DNA of 35,695 nucleotides, taken from assembly GCA_030378005.1 (NCBI GenBank), contig JAUCGF010000008.1:1-35695 (forward strand), in the 5' to 3' direction. Made by a program: the position numbers and the translations under genes. Of this stretch, positions 16,263 through 24,607 are shown in pieces. The first letter of the stretch is position 1. Every line of letters begins with the position of its first letter. This stretch comes from Desulfococcaceae bacterium HSG9 (GTDB taxonomy: Bacteria > Desulfobacterota > Desulfobacteria > Desulfobacterales > JAUCGF01). A model generated the notes under the pieces. It did no database searches, was not told the DNA's origin, and saw only the letters and a program-made list of their open reading frames with translations.

Positions 16263-16571
16263 TCAATCCTCCAATTTCTTCAAGAGTGCAGAAGCTCTTT
16301 CAATGTCTTTGGACTGCGTTGATTTGTCCCCTCCGGCCAGCAGGAAGATCACTCTGCCCTTCTTGATAGTGTAATAAACTCGCAAGCCGCCACCAAAGAA
16401 AAAGCGCAACTCTGACAGGTTGGGGCTGATTTGCTTACAATCTCCGAAATTGCCGTTTTCGATCCGGTCAAGCCGAGCCAAGACCTTTATTTTCACTGAA
16501 GAGTCTTTCAGTCGGGCAAACCATTTATCGTACTGTTTTGTGCTTCGGAGTTTGTATCTCATATACACCAT
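16263..16571 (-). CDS. Toxin of HI1419/HigB-like type (RelE superfamily)
   Basis: A 102-residue basic protein of the Gp49/HigB-like killer family, part of the RelE fold and likely an mRNA-cleaving ribosome-dependent toxin. Typical features are STKQYDKWFARLKD, ARLDRIENGNFGDCK, the core strand SELRFFFGGGLRVYYTI and the C-terminal FLLAGGDKSTQSKDIERA. ATG codons at 16571 and three codons later (MRYKL, 16562) are both possible. The second gives the usual length, and neither has a clear Shine-Dalgarno. A TTGACA box at 16594-16599 (minus strand) could give a nearly leaderless message. The antitoxin follows after a 3 base gap. Confidence 0.9.
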   Translation of the reverse strand: MVYMRYKLRSTKQYDKWFARLKDSSVKIKVLARLDRIENGNFGDCKQISPNLSELRFFFGGGLRVYYTIKKGRVIFLLAGGDKSTQSKDIERASALLKKLED

Positions 16572-16572
16572 G

Positions 16573-16590
16573 TGTATCCTATGGGATACA
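16573..16590 (-). promoter_or_regulatory. Palindromic operator at the toxin-antitoxin promoter
   Basis: TGTATCC (16573-16579) and GGATACA (16584-16590) are exact reverse complements with a 4 base centre. A TTGACA box (minus strand, 16599 to 16594) lies immediately upstream. With a normal 17 base spacer the -10 region falls inside the palindrome and the transcript would start near the ATG. This is the expected place for the HTH antitoxin or the complex to bind and repress. Confidence 0.65.
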
Positions 16591-16701
16591 AAATGTCAAA
16601 ATAAAAGAGGGATGTTGATTTTTCATCAAAAAGCAACCATGCTTCTAATCATGGTTACACCTTTAATGCTGAAACCTGGGGAATTTATTTCATCCTACTT
16701 C

Positions 16702-18033
16702 CTAAGTTGTTCGATAACGTCCTGCCTTCACCAAGCTTATTATCGCGCGGGCATGTTGAACGGCGGCTCCTTGATTCAGCAGGACCGCTTCCAGTGCCTT
16801 TTGGCCGATAGCCGCGGCTTCGTCAGGATGGGTTAGCAAAAAACTCACCTTTTGAGCGAGTTCACGGCTATCTTTGACTTGGATACTGCCGCCGGTATGT
16901 TCCAACAAGGCTTTGGCATCGCTGAAATCTTCCATCGAAGGCCCGTACAGAACGGGTTTTCCCCATACAGCCGGCTCAAGAATATTCTGACCTCCCAGCG
17001 GAGCCAGACTGCCGCCGCAAAAAACTGCCCTGGCGATGCTGTAAGTCGCCAACAATTCACCAATTGTATCAATAATCACAACAGGTGCATGGCGAACCTG
17101 ATTGAGCGTATCAAGTTCGGTCCTAAGCTGATATTCAAAACCTTGTTCAGTCACTTTACGAGCGATATATGATGTTCTTTCCCGATGCCGCGGGGCGATG
17201 ATTAAAATCGTTTCCGGAACTATGCGTATGATTTCCCGAAAAGCGTCAAGTATCGCGGTTTCTTCAGGACTGCGAATACTTCCGGTAACAAAAACCGGCT
17301 GATTCATATCTATATTATAAAGCCGCCGCATCTGAGCCTCAACAGATTTATCCGCTTGGCCGAGCAACAAATCGTACTTGGCATTGCCGCAGACCGTTAT
17401 GCGTTCAGGCGGCGCACCGAGCAATAGAATATGCTGCCGGTCTTTTTCTCCAATCATGCTGAAGCGGTCGATTCGTTTTAACACGGTTTGAATTAAAGGG
17501 CGTATTTTAAGATAACTATGAATTGAGCGCACCGAAATGCGGCCGTTAATCAAAGCGGTGCGTACACCGCGTTGATGTGCTTGAATTAGCAGATTCGGCC
17601 ATATTTCAGTTTCCAGACATGCGAGGATATCCGGTTGAATGACAGATAGCGTTCTACGGACACAGCCGGGGAAATCAAGCGGCGCAAAAATATGAGTGAT
17701 TTTGTGTTTTAAATGATTCGTTTTAATACGGTCAGCGGCATAAGCGTAACCGTGTTCCGTTGTAACAGACAGGATAAACGCGGCTTGCGGTAAAATCTTG
17801 CACAGTGCTTCGATGATTGCTAGAGCAACGCCAACTTCACCCACAGAAACCGCATGAATCCAGATACGCGGACGACCGCAAGGAATAACAGGCATACAAT
17901 TTGAGCGTACACCGAGCATTTGGCTGAAACTTTGGCGAAAGCGGCCGGTCAGGCGCGCGTAAATCCAAAACAGAGGCACAAATACGGGGAAAAGAAGGGT
18001 CGTCAGAATTCGATAAGCATAGTAAGCTATCAT
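16702..18033 (-). CDS. waaA: 3-deoxy-D-manno-octulosonic acid (Kdo) transferase
   Basis: A 443-residue inner-membrane-associated GT-B glycosyltransferase (GT30) that adds Kdo from CMP-Kdo to the lipid A precursor. The N-terminal hydrophobic anchor is residues 5-28. IHAVSVGEV holds the catalytic base E66, and CLETEIWPN holds the conserved E141/E143. The acceptor side also includes LINGRIS. The donor-binding half has FVTGSIRSPEE, APRHRER and FCGGSLAPLGGQNILEPA with GKPVLYGPSMEDF. Length is normal. The start overlaps the stop of the lipoprotein gene by four bases (ATGA), so the two envelope genes are co-translated. It shows that the organism makes LPS. Confidence 0.95.
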   Translation of the reverse strand: MIAYYAYRILTTLLFPVFVPLFWIYARLTGRFRQSFSQMLGVRSNCMPVIPCGRPRIWIHAVSVGEVGVALAIIEALCKILPQAAFILSVTTEHGYAYAADRIKTNHLKHKITHIFAPLDFPGCVRRTLSVIQPDILACLETEIWPNLLIQAHQRGVRTALINGRISVRSIHSYLKIRPLIQTVLKRIDRFSMIGEKDRQHILLLGAPPERITVCGNAKYDLLLGQADKSVEAQMRRLYNIDMNQPVFVTGSIRSPEETAILDAFREIIRIVPETILIIAPRHRERTSYIARKVTEQGFEYQLRTELDTLNQVRHAPVVIIDTIGELLATYSIARAVFCGGSLAPLGGQNILEPAVWGKPVLYGPSMEDFSDAKALLEHTGGSIQVKDSRELAQKVSFLLTHPDEAAAIGQKALEAVLLNQGAAVQHARAIISLVKAGRYRTT

Positions 18034-20045
18034 GGCTGACTGGAATACGGATCCGAGGCGATCTCAACAAAACGATTTTGTTGAAGTTGAAGGATAAACA
18101 ATCGCTTAGACGCTTCCCCGGTGTCATCAAACGAGGTTGATCCGGTTACACCTTGAAAGGCGTTGAGATTCATCAAACCGTATTTAATCGCACTTCGATA
18201 GATAGCAGTGGGACGGCTTATGATATTAAACAAAATCATAGCAGTGTCATAAGATATGGCGGCCATAAAATCAGGCGCAGTCTGAAATGTCGCTTCATAT
18301 AGTCGCGTAAAATTTTGAACGTTGATTAACTTGCTTTGGGCAAAAAACCCCTCTGCACAGATAGCGCCCTGAGCATATTGGTGCGCCATACGAATTAAGG
18401 CGTCCGAATGCCATAAATTGGTGCCTATCAGATAGATGTTTTCAAGATCATGATAGGCCAATTGAGGCAGGATAAGTCCTACTTTTTTAGGTGCGTCAGG
18501 AATAAAAATAGCTTGAAAACCGAATTTGGGAATGGAATCAACGGTGACAACGCCACTTTCCCATGTGTCATCAATAGGTGTGAAATTTTCAGATGTGACA
18601 TTGTCGGACTGGCTTTTTTTAAACGCTTCCGGAACTTTATGGCGGCCTTGCTTCAGTCGTTTGATGGGGCCGGTAAAATCAGTTTGGTCAGTCTGATAGG
18701 CTTCAACACCGACAACGCGGCCGCCTTGAGAATTTAACTCATCCCAAAAAAGGTTCATAAAGGTATTGCCGTAATTTTCATTGGGATAAAGAATGGCGAA
18801 ATGTTTCACTTTAAGTGTATTCAGTGCGAAAGATACCAAGCTTTGAGCTTGCATTTGAGGTGTGATAAAATTTCGGAAAACCCAGTCACCGATTAACGGA
18901 ATATCTTTTTTCTGAGTCAGCGTGATAATCGGAATACCGGCAGCCTGGGCTTCGGCGGCAGCGGCGTCGGCGGCAGCGATAGGGCCGATAATGGCCGCAG
19001 TTCCCTGTTCTGCAAGCTCTCGAACTGCACGCACCGTTTGATCGGAATCAGAACCGGTGTCTTTGATAATCAGTCGAATATTCAGTTCAGGCCTTTGGGA
19101 TGTGAATTGATCCAGAGCAAGTTGAACGCCATTTAACATTTTTTGGCCGTAGATTTGATACCTGCCGCTCAACGGAAGTAAACATCCGACCGTGTAACGT
19201 TCATAAGTGGGTTTGTTTTTAATTTCTTCCAACAATTTTTGGGCTTCGGCAACGTTCTCATGCTCGGGGAATTTACGAATAAGGGTACCGATAATATCAA
19301 TCGCTTGCTCATAACTGCCTTCATTCACCTGATTCTTTCCCAGTTGAAATAAAAGATAGCCGCTGGCAATATTGTCTTGAATACGAGGCAATAATATAAC
19401 TATATCATCCGAACTCAATTGCCATAGCGCTTCTTTTAACTTGACGACAATTTTTTCTCTAACCTCTCCTTGGGCCGGTTCTATGGCCTGAGCATAGTAA
19501 TAAATCGCGTCTTGAAGATAACCGACCGCCGTATAAGTGTTTCCTAAAAGATCATAAAGATGAATGCGCTGATCCGTTGAAATATCACGCGCCAAAACAA
19601 TCTCAATTTGATCAATAATTTCCTGATATTGCGCTTTTTGATAGAGGACCATCAAACGCCGGATCATCGCCTTGGATGTCAGAGGGCTGTCAGGATAGGT
19701 GGTGATCAATTGTTCAAAACGGCGGAGCGCTTTGGTACTGTCTCCCATACTTTCGTGTATTGAACCCATTCGCATTAATGCCAAATCCGCTTTGTCGCCG
19801 TCAGGAAAATCCGCAAGATATTGACGGTATAAAGTCAGCGCATGCGAATAGGCTTGCTTGTTAAACGATTGTTCCGCATCAGCGAATAGCGTTTTATTTT
19901 CATCGTCCGGTTCCATTTGATAGATGTCAGGCGGCTCAACCGGTGGTAGTGGCGGTGGCGGTGTGGATATAACGACTGTTTTAGAGCTACAGCTTAATAA
20001 GAAAAGTAAGGCAATACCAGATATGATTCGATAAGTTGTTTTCAT
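18030..20045 (-). CDS. LpoA-like lipoprotein: TPR region plus periplasmic-binding-protein domain
   Basis: A 671-residue lipoprotein. Residues 1-18 end in the lipobox LFLLSC (C19), followed by a proline-rich linker (PPPPLPPVEPP). TPR-like helices fill ~50-280 (LYRQYLADFPDGDKADLALM, TKALRRFEQLITTYPDSPL). Residues ~285-655 form a type I periplasmic-binding fold (VGCLLPLSGRYQIYGQKM, AAIIGPIAAADAAAAEAQAA, HFAILYPNENYGNTFMNLF). This matches LpoA/YraM-type activators of penicillin-binding protein 1a in the outer membrane, although amino-acid-binding-like proteins share the fold. It is coupled to waaA, which supports an envelope role. No clear Shine-Dalgarno precedes the ATG. Confidence 0.82.
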   Translation of the reverse strand: MKTTYRIISGIALLFLLSCSSKTVVISTPPPPLPPVEPPDIYQMEPDDENKTLFADAEQSFNKQAYSHALTLYRQYLADFPDGDKADLALMRMGSIHESMGDSTKALRRFEQLITTYPDSPLTSKAMIRRLMVLYQKAQYQEIIDQIEIVLARDISTDQRIHLYDLLGNTYTAVGYLQDAIYYYAQAIEPAQGEVREKIVVKLKEALWQLSSDDIVILLPRIQDNIASGYLLFQLGKNQVNEGSYEQAIDIIGTLIRKFPEHENVAEAQKLLEEIKNKPTYERYTVGCLLPLSGRYQIYGQKMLNGVQLALDQFTSQRPELNIRLIIKDTGSDSDQTVRAVRELAEQGTAAIIGPIAAADAAAAEAQAAGIPIITLTQKKDIPLIGDWVFRNFITPQMQAQSLVSFALNTLKVKHFAILYPNENYGNTFMNLFWDELNSQGGRVVGVEAYQTDQTDFTGPIKRLKQGRHKVPEAFKKSQSDNVTSENFTPIDDTWESGVVTVDSIPKFGFQAIFIPDAPKKVGLILPQLAYHDLENIYLIGTNLWHSDALIRMAHQYAQGAICAEGFFAQSKLINVQNFTRLYEATFQTAPDFMAAISYDTAMILFNIISRPTAIYRSAIKYGLMNLNAFQGVTGSTSFDDTGEASKRLFILQLQQNRFVEIASDPYSSQP

Positions 20046-20067
20046 AGTATTTTTGTTTTTATTGGCG

Positions 20068-20095
20068 GAACTCGCAAACTGAAGTTTGCATTCCT
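20068..20095. repeat. REP-like palindrome
   Basis: GGAACTCGCAAACTGAAGTTTGCATTCC carries an exact GCAAACT/AGTTTGC stem around GA, with outer GGAA/TTCC pairing. Its right half recurs at 9597-9615. It lies 23 bases upstream of the lipoprotein start. Confidence 0.5.
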
Positions 20096-20099
20096 GATT

Positions 20100-20395
20100 T
20101 CTGAAAATGGTTAAGTTGTTTCATTCCTTATCCTGACTTTAATTTTTTAATATCAACATTCGCTATTTTTGTAAAGGGCATGATAAAAAAACAGTTACCT
20201 TTCGCCTGATTTGAATTTAAACTACTTATTGCATTAGCTTGGTAGAGTCAATGTTAAGTTTTATTGTTTCAAGAGCGATTAAAAGCATCTTGAACTTTAT
20301 CATTTAGGATTATACTTGAAAAAATTTTCAATTAACGCTAAGTTAGTTTATTTAATTTAAAATTATTTGATTTTAAGTGTCATTTATCTACAATC
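20100..20395. other. AT-rich divergent intergenic region
   Basis: Part of the 524 base gap between the divergent lipoprotein and aminotransferase genes. It is very AT-rich and no gene is visible. Promoters of both directions should lie here or close by, but no clean -35/-10 pair could be defended. Confidence 0.4.
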
Positions 20396-20525
20396 AGTAG
20401 ATCGAAAAGGAGTGCTGAACTTACAGTTTAGCATTGTTTTTCATAGAATTTCATGTTTCGGCCATGTGCTAAACTGTAAGTTCGACACTCCTTTGGCGGC
20501 ATTTCATAAAACTTTTCGATCTGCT
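20396..20525. repeat. Paired GGAG-footed REP elements inside a larger inverted repeat
   Basis: Two REP-like units face each other. GGAGTGCTGAACTTACAG continues to TTTAGCA (20409-20433), and its mate lies at 20467-20491 on the opposite strand, with 23 of 25 positions identical. Each unit folds by itself into a TGCTGAACT/AGTTTAGCA stem after the GGAG foot. An outer inverted repeat, CAG(T/C)AGATCGAAAAG, at 20396-20409 and 20512-20525 encloses the pair, so the whole is a ~130 bp BIME- or MITE-like element. It ends 44 bases before the aminotransferase start and could shape its leader. Confidence 0.7.
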
Positions 20526-20569
20526 GGCAATATTAAAATGACGCTGCAACTTTTAGAGGATTCTGCCCA

Positions 20570-21712
20570 ATGCAAATCAAATCCAAATTACCCGACATCG
20601 GTATTACGATTTTTACGCAAATGACCCATCTATCCAATAAACATGGAGCCATCAATCTTTCCCAGGGCTTTCCCGATTTTGATGCTGATCCCAAACTGAT
20701 TGATTTGGCGGCGCATTATATGCGTCATGGCTATAATCAATACGCGCCCATGCAAGGCGTGCCTGTGTTGCGTGAAAAAATAGCTGCGAAAGTGCGTGAA
20801 TTTTATAATGCCACATATAATTCGGAATCTGAAATAACAATAACCGGAGGCGCGACCGAAGGTTTGTTTGCCGCTATCAGTGCGGTTATCCATTCCGGTG
20901 ATGAAGTGATAATTTTTGAACCGGCTTACGACGCCTACGCGCCTGTAATCCGGTTAAATGGCGGTATTCCTGTTTTTATACAGTTAAAGCTGCCAGATTA
21001 CCACATTGACTGGGATAAAGTCAAAGACGCTATCACTCCGCAAACGAAACTGATTATTTTAAATTCGCCGCATAATCCCACCGGTGCCGTATTGAGTGGG
21101 GCGGATATCACGGCTTTAAAAACGATTGTCCACAATTCGGATATTTTGATTCTGAGTGATGAGGTGTATGAACATATCATTTTTGATGGTCATATCCATG
21201 AAAGTATGTGCCGCCATCCGGAATTGGCGGTGCGTAGCATGGTTATCAGTTCGTTTGGCAAAACCTACCACACCACAGGTTGGAAAATGGGATATTGTCT
21301 GGCACCAGCCGCGTTGACCCGTGAATTTCAAAAGATTCACCAATTTCTGATTTTTGCCACCAACACACCAATTCAATATGCGCTGGCTGATTTTTTAGAT
21401 AATAAAGATGCTTATCAAAATCTTGGCGCTTTTTACCAGCAAAAACGGGACAAATTCCTATCCGTAATTGACAAATCACGTTTCAAAGCTTTGCCCTGTA
21501 ACGGTTCATATTTTCAAATGCTGGATTACACAGCCATCTCAGACGAACCGGATTATGATTTTGCCCGGCGACTTACAATTGAACACGGCGTGGCATCGAT
21601 TCCGCCATCTGTTTTTTATCATCGAAATGATGATCATAAGGTGCTGCGGTTTTGTTTTGCGAAACAAGATACAACTTTAAAGCAGGCAGGAGAAAAGCTA
21701 TGCGCGATTTAA
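20570..21712 (+). CDS. ybdL: Glutamine/methionine aminotransferase, YbdL (glutamine transaminase K) type
   Basis: A 380-residue fold-type I PLP enzyme of aminotransferase class I/II. Motifs in order are NLSQGFPDFDADP (residues 29-41), YNQYAPMQGVPVLRE, ITGGATEGLF, NSPHNPTG (165-172), LSDEVYEHI with D197, and SSFGKTYHTTGWKMGY with the PLP lysine K231. This pattern is the methionine-preferring YbdL/KAT group, which transaminates 2-oxo acids such as 2-oxo-4-methylthiobutyrate using glutamine. The downstream omega-amidase overlaps it by 13 bases, which supports glutamine as amino donor. The ATG has AGAGGA about 9 bases upstream. Confidence 0.88.
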   Translation: MQIKSKLPDIGITIFTQMTHLSNKHGAINLSQGFPDFDADPKLIDLAAHYMRHGYNQYAPMQGVPVLREKIAAKVREFYNATYNSESEITITGGATEGLFAAISAVIHSGDEVIIFEPAYDAYAPVIRLNGGIPVFIQLKLPDYHIDWDKVKDAITPQTKLIILNSPHNPTGAVLSGADITALKTIVHNSDILILSDEVYEHIIFDGHIHESMCRHPELAVRSMVISSFGKTYHTTGWKMGYCLAPAALTREFQKIHQFLIFATNTPIQYALADFLDNKDAYQNLGAFYQQKRDKFLSVIDKSRFKALPCNGSYFQMLDYTAISDEPDYDFARRLTIEHGVASIPPSVFYHRNDDHKVLRFCFAKQDTTLKQAGEKLCAI

Positions 21713-22470
21713 AAGTCACTGTGATTCAGGAAGAGCTTGTTTGGGAAGATATAGAGGCCAACATTGCGTTTTTCGATAAAAAACTTGACACATTAAAGGT
21801 GAAAACCGATCTGATTGTTTTACCTGAGATGTTCACCACCGGATTCAGCATGAATGCCGCTAAACTTGCCCAAACAATGTCCGGCCCGGCGGTTACATGG
21901 CTGCTTGGAAAAGCGGGCGACCTCCAGGCGGACATCGTCAGCAGCGTAATTATCAAAGAAGAGGGATGTTTTTTTAACCGATTGCTCTGGGTTAAACCGG
22001 ATGGCCGTGTGATGAGCTATGATAAACGCCATCTGTTTCGCATATACGGCGAAGAAAAAGTTTACACAGCCGGCAATAAAAAGCTGATTGCAGAACTGCA
22101 TGGATGGAAAATCAGTCCGTTTATCTGTTACGATCTGCGGTTTCCGATCTGGACGCGCAATCTCAATAATGTGTTCGACGTGTCAATTTTTATTGCCAAT
22201 TGGCCCGAAGTGCGCGCCCATCACTGGAAAAGTCTTTTGCGCGCGCGCGCAATTGAAAACCAATGTTACACTGTCGGCGTCAATCGCGTGGGAACAGATG
22301 GCAACAATATCAGCTATAGCGGCGATTCATCAATTATTGATCCGTTGGGAAACATCAGTTTTCAAAGTGCGTTTACATCCTGTATGTACACCACAACGTT
22401 ATCAGCCGCAACCCTTGAAATGGTTCGCAAGCAGTTTCCCGTGTGGATGGATGCCGATGTTGGCATTTAG
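21700..22470 (+). CDS. yafV: Nitrilase-superfamily omega-amidase (2-oxoglutaramate amidase, YafV type)
   Basis: A 256-residue C-N hydrolase with the catalytic triad E43 (LPEMFTTGFS), K109 (YDKRHLFR) and C143 (SPFICYDLRFP), plus ARAIENQCYTVGVNRVGTDG. It is the bacterial omega-amidase pattern: hydrolysis of 2-oxoglutaramate to 2-oxoglutarate, which pulls glutamine transamination forward. The start was set at 21700 because AGGAG lies 7 bases upstream and the protein then aligns with family N-termini. A longer frame from 21652 has no ribosome site. The overlap with the aminotransferase shows coupling, and the pair forms the transaminase-omega-amidase salvage pathway. Confidence 0.9.
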   Translation: MRDLKVTVIQEELVWEDIEANIAFFDKKLDTLKVKTDLIVLPEMFTTGFSMNAAKLAQTMSGPAVTWLLGKAGDLQADIVSSVIIKEEGCFFNRLLWVKPDGRVMSYDKRHLFRIYGEEKVYTAGNKKLIAELHGWKISPFICYDLRFPIWTRNLNNVFDVSIFIANWPEVRAHHWKSLLRARAIENQCYTVGVNRVGTDGNNISYSGDSSIIDPLGNISFQSAFTSCMYTTTLSAATLEMVRKQFPVWMDADVGI

Positions 22471-22565
22471 AACTTGTTTGGGAAAGCCATGATCGAAACG
22501 AAAAATGTGAGAACGAAGGTGGATTAAAAAAATTTGGATTAAGATTATGAAACGGAGGTGCCAAA

Positions 22566-23714
22566 ATGACCAAAAGAAAACATGTTTTTGCTATTACGAT
22601 TCTGTTGATCACGATGTTTATCACTTGCCGCAGCGAGAGCATTGACAAGCAGCCGGCGTATGCACCACCAACGACAACCAGGAAAATAGAAGCGGTTCCT
22701 CCGCCTGCAATCCATCAAAGACAATATAATGATCTCACATTTCCTAAAACCGTCACACTTTGCGGCGAAAGAGTTCCACTTGAAAACCAGCGTGTCTGGG
22801 AGATGCTTGACCGTGAATTTACAATCGCGGTTTGGAACCAGAGGCAGGTTTTTTTATGGCTCAAACGCGCGGCGCGCTATTTTCCCTATATCGAGAAACA
22901 ATTAGCTGAAGCCGGAATGCCGGATGATCTGAAATATCTCGCTGTTGCCGAAAGCGATTTGCAAACCAAAGCGCGTTCTCCGGTAGGCGCTCTGGGTTAT
23001 TGGCAATTTATGCCTTTTACAGGTAAACGCTTCGGTTTAAAAAAACGATCCGATATGGATGAACGCCTTTGCTTTGAAAAAGCCACAGGCGCCGCTCTGC
23101 AATACCTGCAAAAATTGCATAGCATGTTCGACAAGTGGACACTGGCGCTGGCAGGTTATAATTGCGGTGAACGGTGTGTGGGCAATGCGATCAAAGAGCA
23201 ACATGTCAATGACTATTTCCGGCTGAATCTGCCTTTGGAAACCGAACGCTTTATCTTCCGCATCACCGCGATAAAACTTATCCTTGAAAACCCGCAACGT
23301 TATGGTTACAATATCAACCCCAAGCATGTTTACCCACCGCTTGATATTGACAAACTTAACGTGAATCTGAAACGATCAGTTTCCATGATTGCCTTTGCCT
23401 CAGCCCTTGACACCGATTACAAAGTTATTAAAGAATTAAACCCGCATCTTTTTGGAAACCGTCTTCCCGCTGGGAGCTATCAATTGAATGTTCCGCAAGG
23501 TGACGGTGTGCGTGTCGCACCGATTTTAAGACGACTCGCCCCTAAAGCCGCCCCTCGAACAAAAAAGAGCAAAGCAACCTATTATCGCGTGAAATCGGGG
23601 GACAGCTTAGGTGCAATTGCCACCAAAAAGGGCGTTTCGGTAAAACAGCTCAAACGTCTCAACAAACTCAGAGGATCTCATATTCAAGTCGGCCAAAGAT
23701 TGCGATTAAGATAA
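22566..23714 (+). CDS. MltD-like lytic transglycosylase with LysM domain
   Basis: A 382-residue envelope enzyme that cleaves peptidoglycan glycan strands with 1,6-anhydro-product formation. An N-terminal hydrophobic segment ends in FITC (C21), an atypical lipobox. The SLT domain spans ~95-250, with the catalytic Glu E129 in YLAVAESDLQ, followed by SPVGALGYWQFMPFTGKRFG and ALAGYNCGERCV. The C-terminal LysM (residues ~335-382, YYRVKSGDSLGAIATKKGVS) binds peptidoglycan; MltD often has more than one LysM. A GGAGG Shine-Dalgarno precedes the ATG. It stands alone after the amidase, 95 bases away. Confidence 0.9.
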   Translation: MTKRKHVFAITILLITMFITCRSESIDKQPAYAPPTTTRKIEAVPPPAIHQRQYNDLTFPKTVTLCGERVPLENQRVWEMLDREFTIAVWNQRQVFLWLKRAARYFPYIEKQLAEAGMPDDLKYLAVAESDLQTKARSPVGALGYWQFMPFTGKRFGLKKRSDMDERLCFEKATGAALQYLQKLHSMFDKWTLALAGYNCGERCVGNAIKEQHVNDYFRLNLPLETERFIFRITAIKLILENPQRYGYNINPKHVYPPLDIDKLNVNLKRSVSMIAFASALDTDYKVIKELNPHLFGNRLPAGSYQLNVPQGDGVRVAPILRRLAPKAAPRTKKSKATYYRVKSGDSLGAIATKKGVSVKQLKRLNKLRGSHIQVGQRLRLR

Positions 23715-23782
23715 CAATTGACGGATAAAAATCTGCCTTGATAGATGGCGGCTATTTAAAATTTAATGAATTAGGAAAGACA

Positions 23783-24607
23783 ATGCTGCGTAACTATCCG
23801 GTGATAGCAAAGAATTTGACCTACAAAGCCGGGTTTAAGAAAATTATTGACAATATTTCCCTGGCTTTCAAAAAAAATGAATTTGTGGGCGTGATTGGCG
23901 GAAGCGGTTCCGGCAAAACCACATTACTGACCTGTCTGAACGGATTTCGCCAACCGGACAAAGGGAGCGTCCTGTTAAACGGCATTCCCGGAGACCAAAG
24001 AGACCGTTTGCGGCGTTTGATCGGATATGTCCCCCAGGATGATATCGTCCATAAAACGCTCACCGTGGAAAGAGCGCTGTACTATTCCTGCCGTTTGCGC
24101 ATGGACCCGGCCACATCTGAAAAGAAAATCAAATACCAGGTGGCTAAAATTCTGCGCCAACTCAAAATGGAAGCGCATAAAAAAAAGAAAATCGCATCAC
24201 TTTCCGGTGGACAGCGCAAAAGAGTCAACATCGGCGTGGAACTGCTCCATTCACCTCAACTGTTCTTTTTGGACGAACCGACTTCCGGCTTAGACCCCGG
24301 GCTGGAACGGCAATTGATGCGGTTGCTTGCATCCCTGGCCAATGAAAACCGCCTGATCGTACTCACGACGCATCTGATGCAAAACGTGGATATGTTCGAC
24401 ATTTTGGTTTTTATTCACAAAGGCATGATGGTCTATTTCGGACCCAGCAGCGAATGTGTAAATTATTTTAAAGTTAAAGACATGATCGATCTGTTTGAAA
24501 AGATAACACCCCAAGACCCTCAAAAACTCAGCATTGATTTTATGTATTCGCCCCTCTACCAGCGTTTTCTTGCTCCACGCTTGAATATAGCGAGGCATCT
24601 TGTTTAA
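23783..24607 (+). CDS. ABC transporter ATPase, ABCG/ABC-2 type
   Basis: A 274-residue ATP-binding subunit. It has Walker A GGSGSGKTT (39-47), Q-loop VPQDDIVHKTLTV, signature LSGGQRKRVNIG (140-151), Walker B LFFLDEPTSGLDP (160-172) and the H-loop in LTTHLMQNVD. The KTLTVERALYYSCRLRM segment and the R-K-R-V-N-I-G-V-E-L pattern are those of ABCG-like half transporters. The start was set at the ATG at 23783, with AGGAAA upstream; a TTG at 23738 would add 15 weakly conserved residues. It is followed by the permease gene with an 8 base overlap. The substrate is unknown. Confidence 0.9.
   Translation: MLRNYPVIAKNLTYKAGFKKIIDNISLAFKKNEFVGVIGGSGSGKTTLLTCLNGFRQPDKGSVLLNGIPGDQRDRLRRLIGYVPQDDIVHKTLTVERALYYSCRLRMDPATSEKKIKYQVAKILRQLKMEAHKKKKIASLSGGQRKRVNIGVELLHSPQLFFLDEPTSGLDPGLERQLMRLLASLANENRLIVLTTHLMQNVDMFDILVFIHKGMMVYFGPSSECVNYFKVKDMIDLFEKITPQDPQKLSIDFMYSPLYQRFLAPRLNIARHLV

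Noticed and set aside
20100..20395. Riboswitch or small RNA upstream of the aminotransferase (for example SAM-type)
   Set aside because: No conserved riboswitch core could be recognised. The only strong structure there is the REP pair.
21652..21699. Longer N-terminus for the omega-amidase
   Set aside because: The extra 16 residues overlap the aminotransferase, have no ribosome site and are not part of the nitrilase fold. AGGAG supports 21700.
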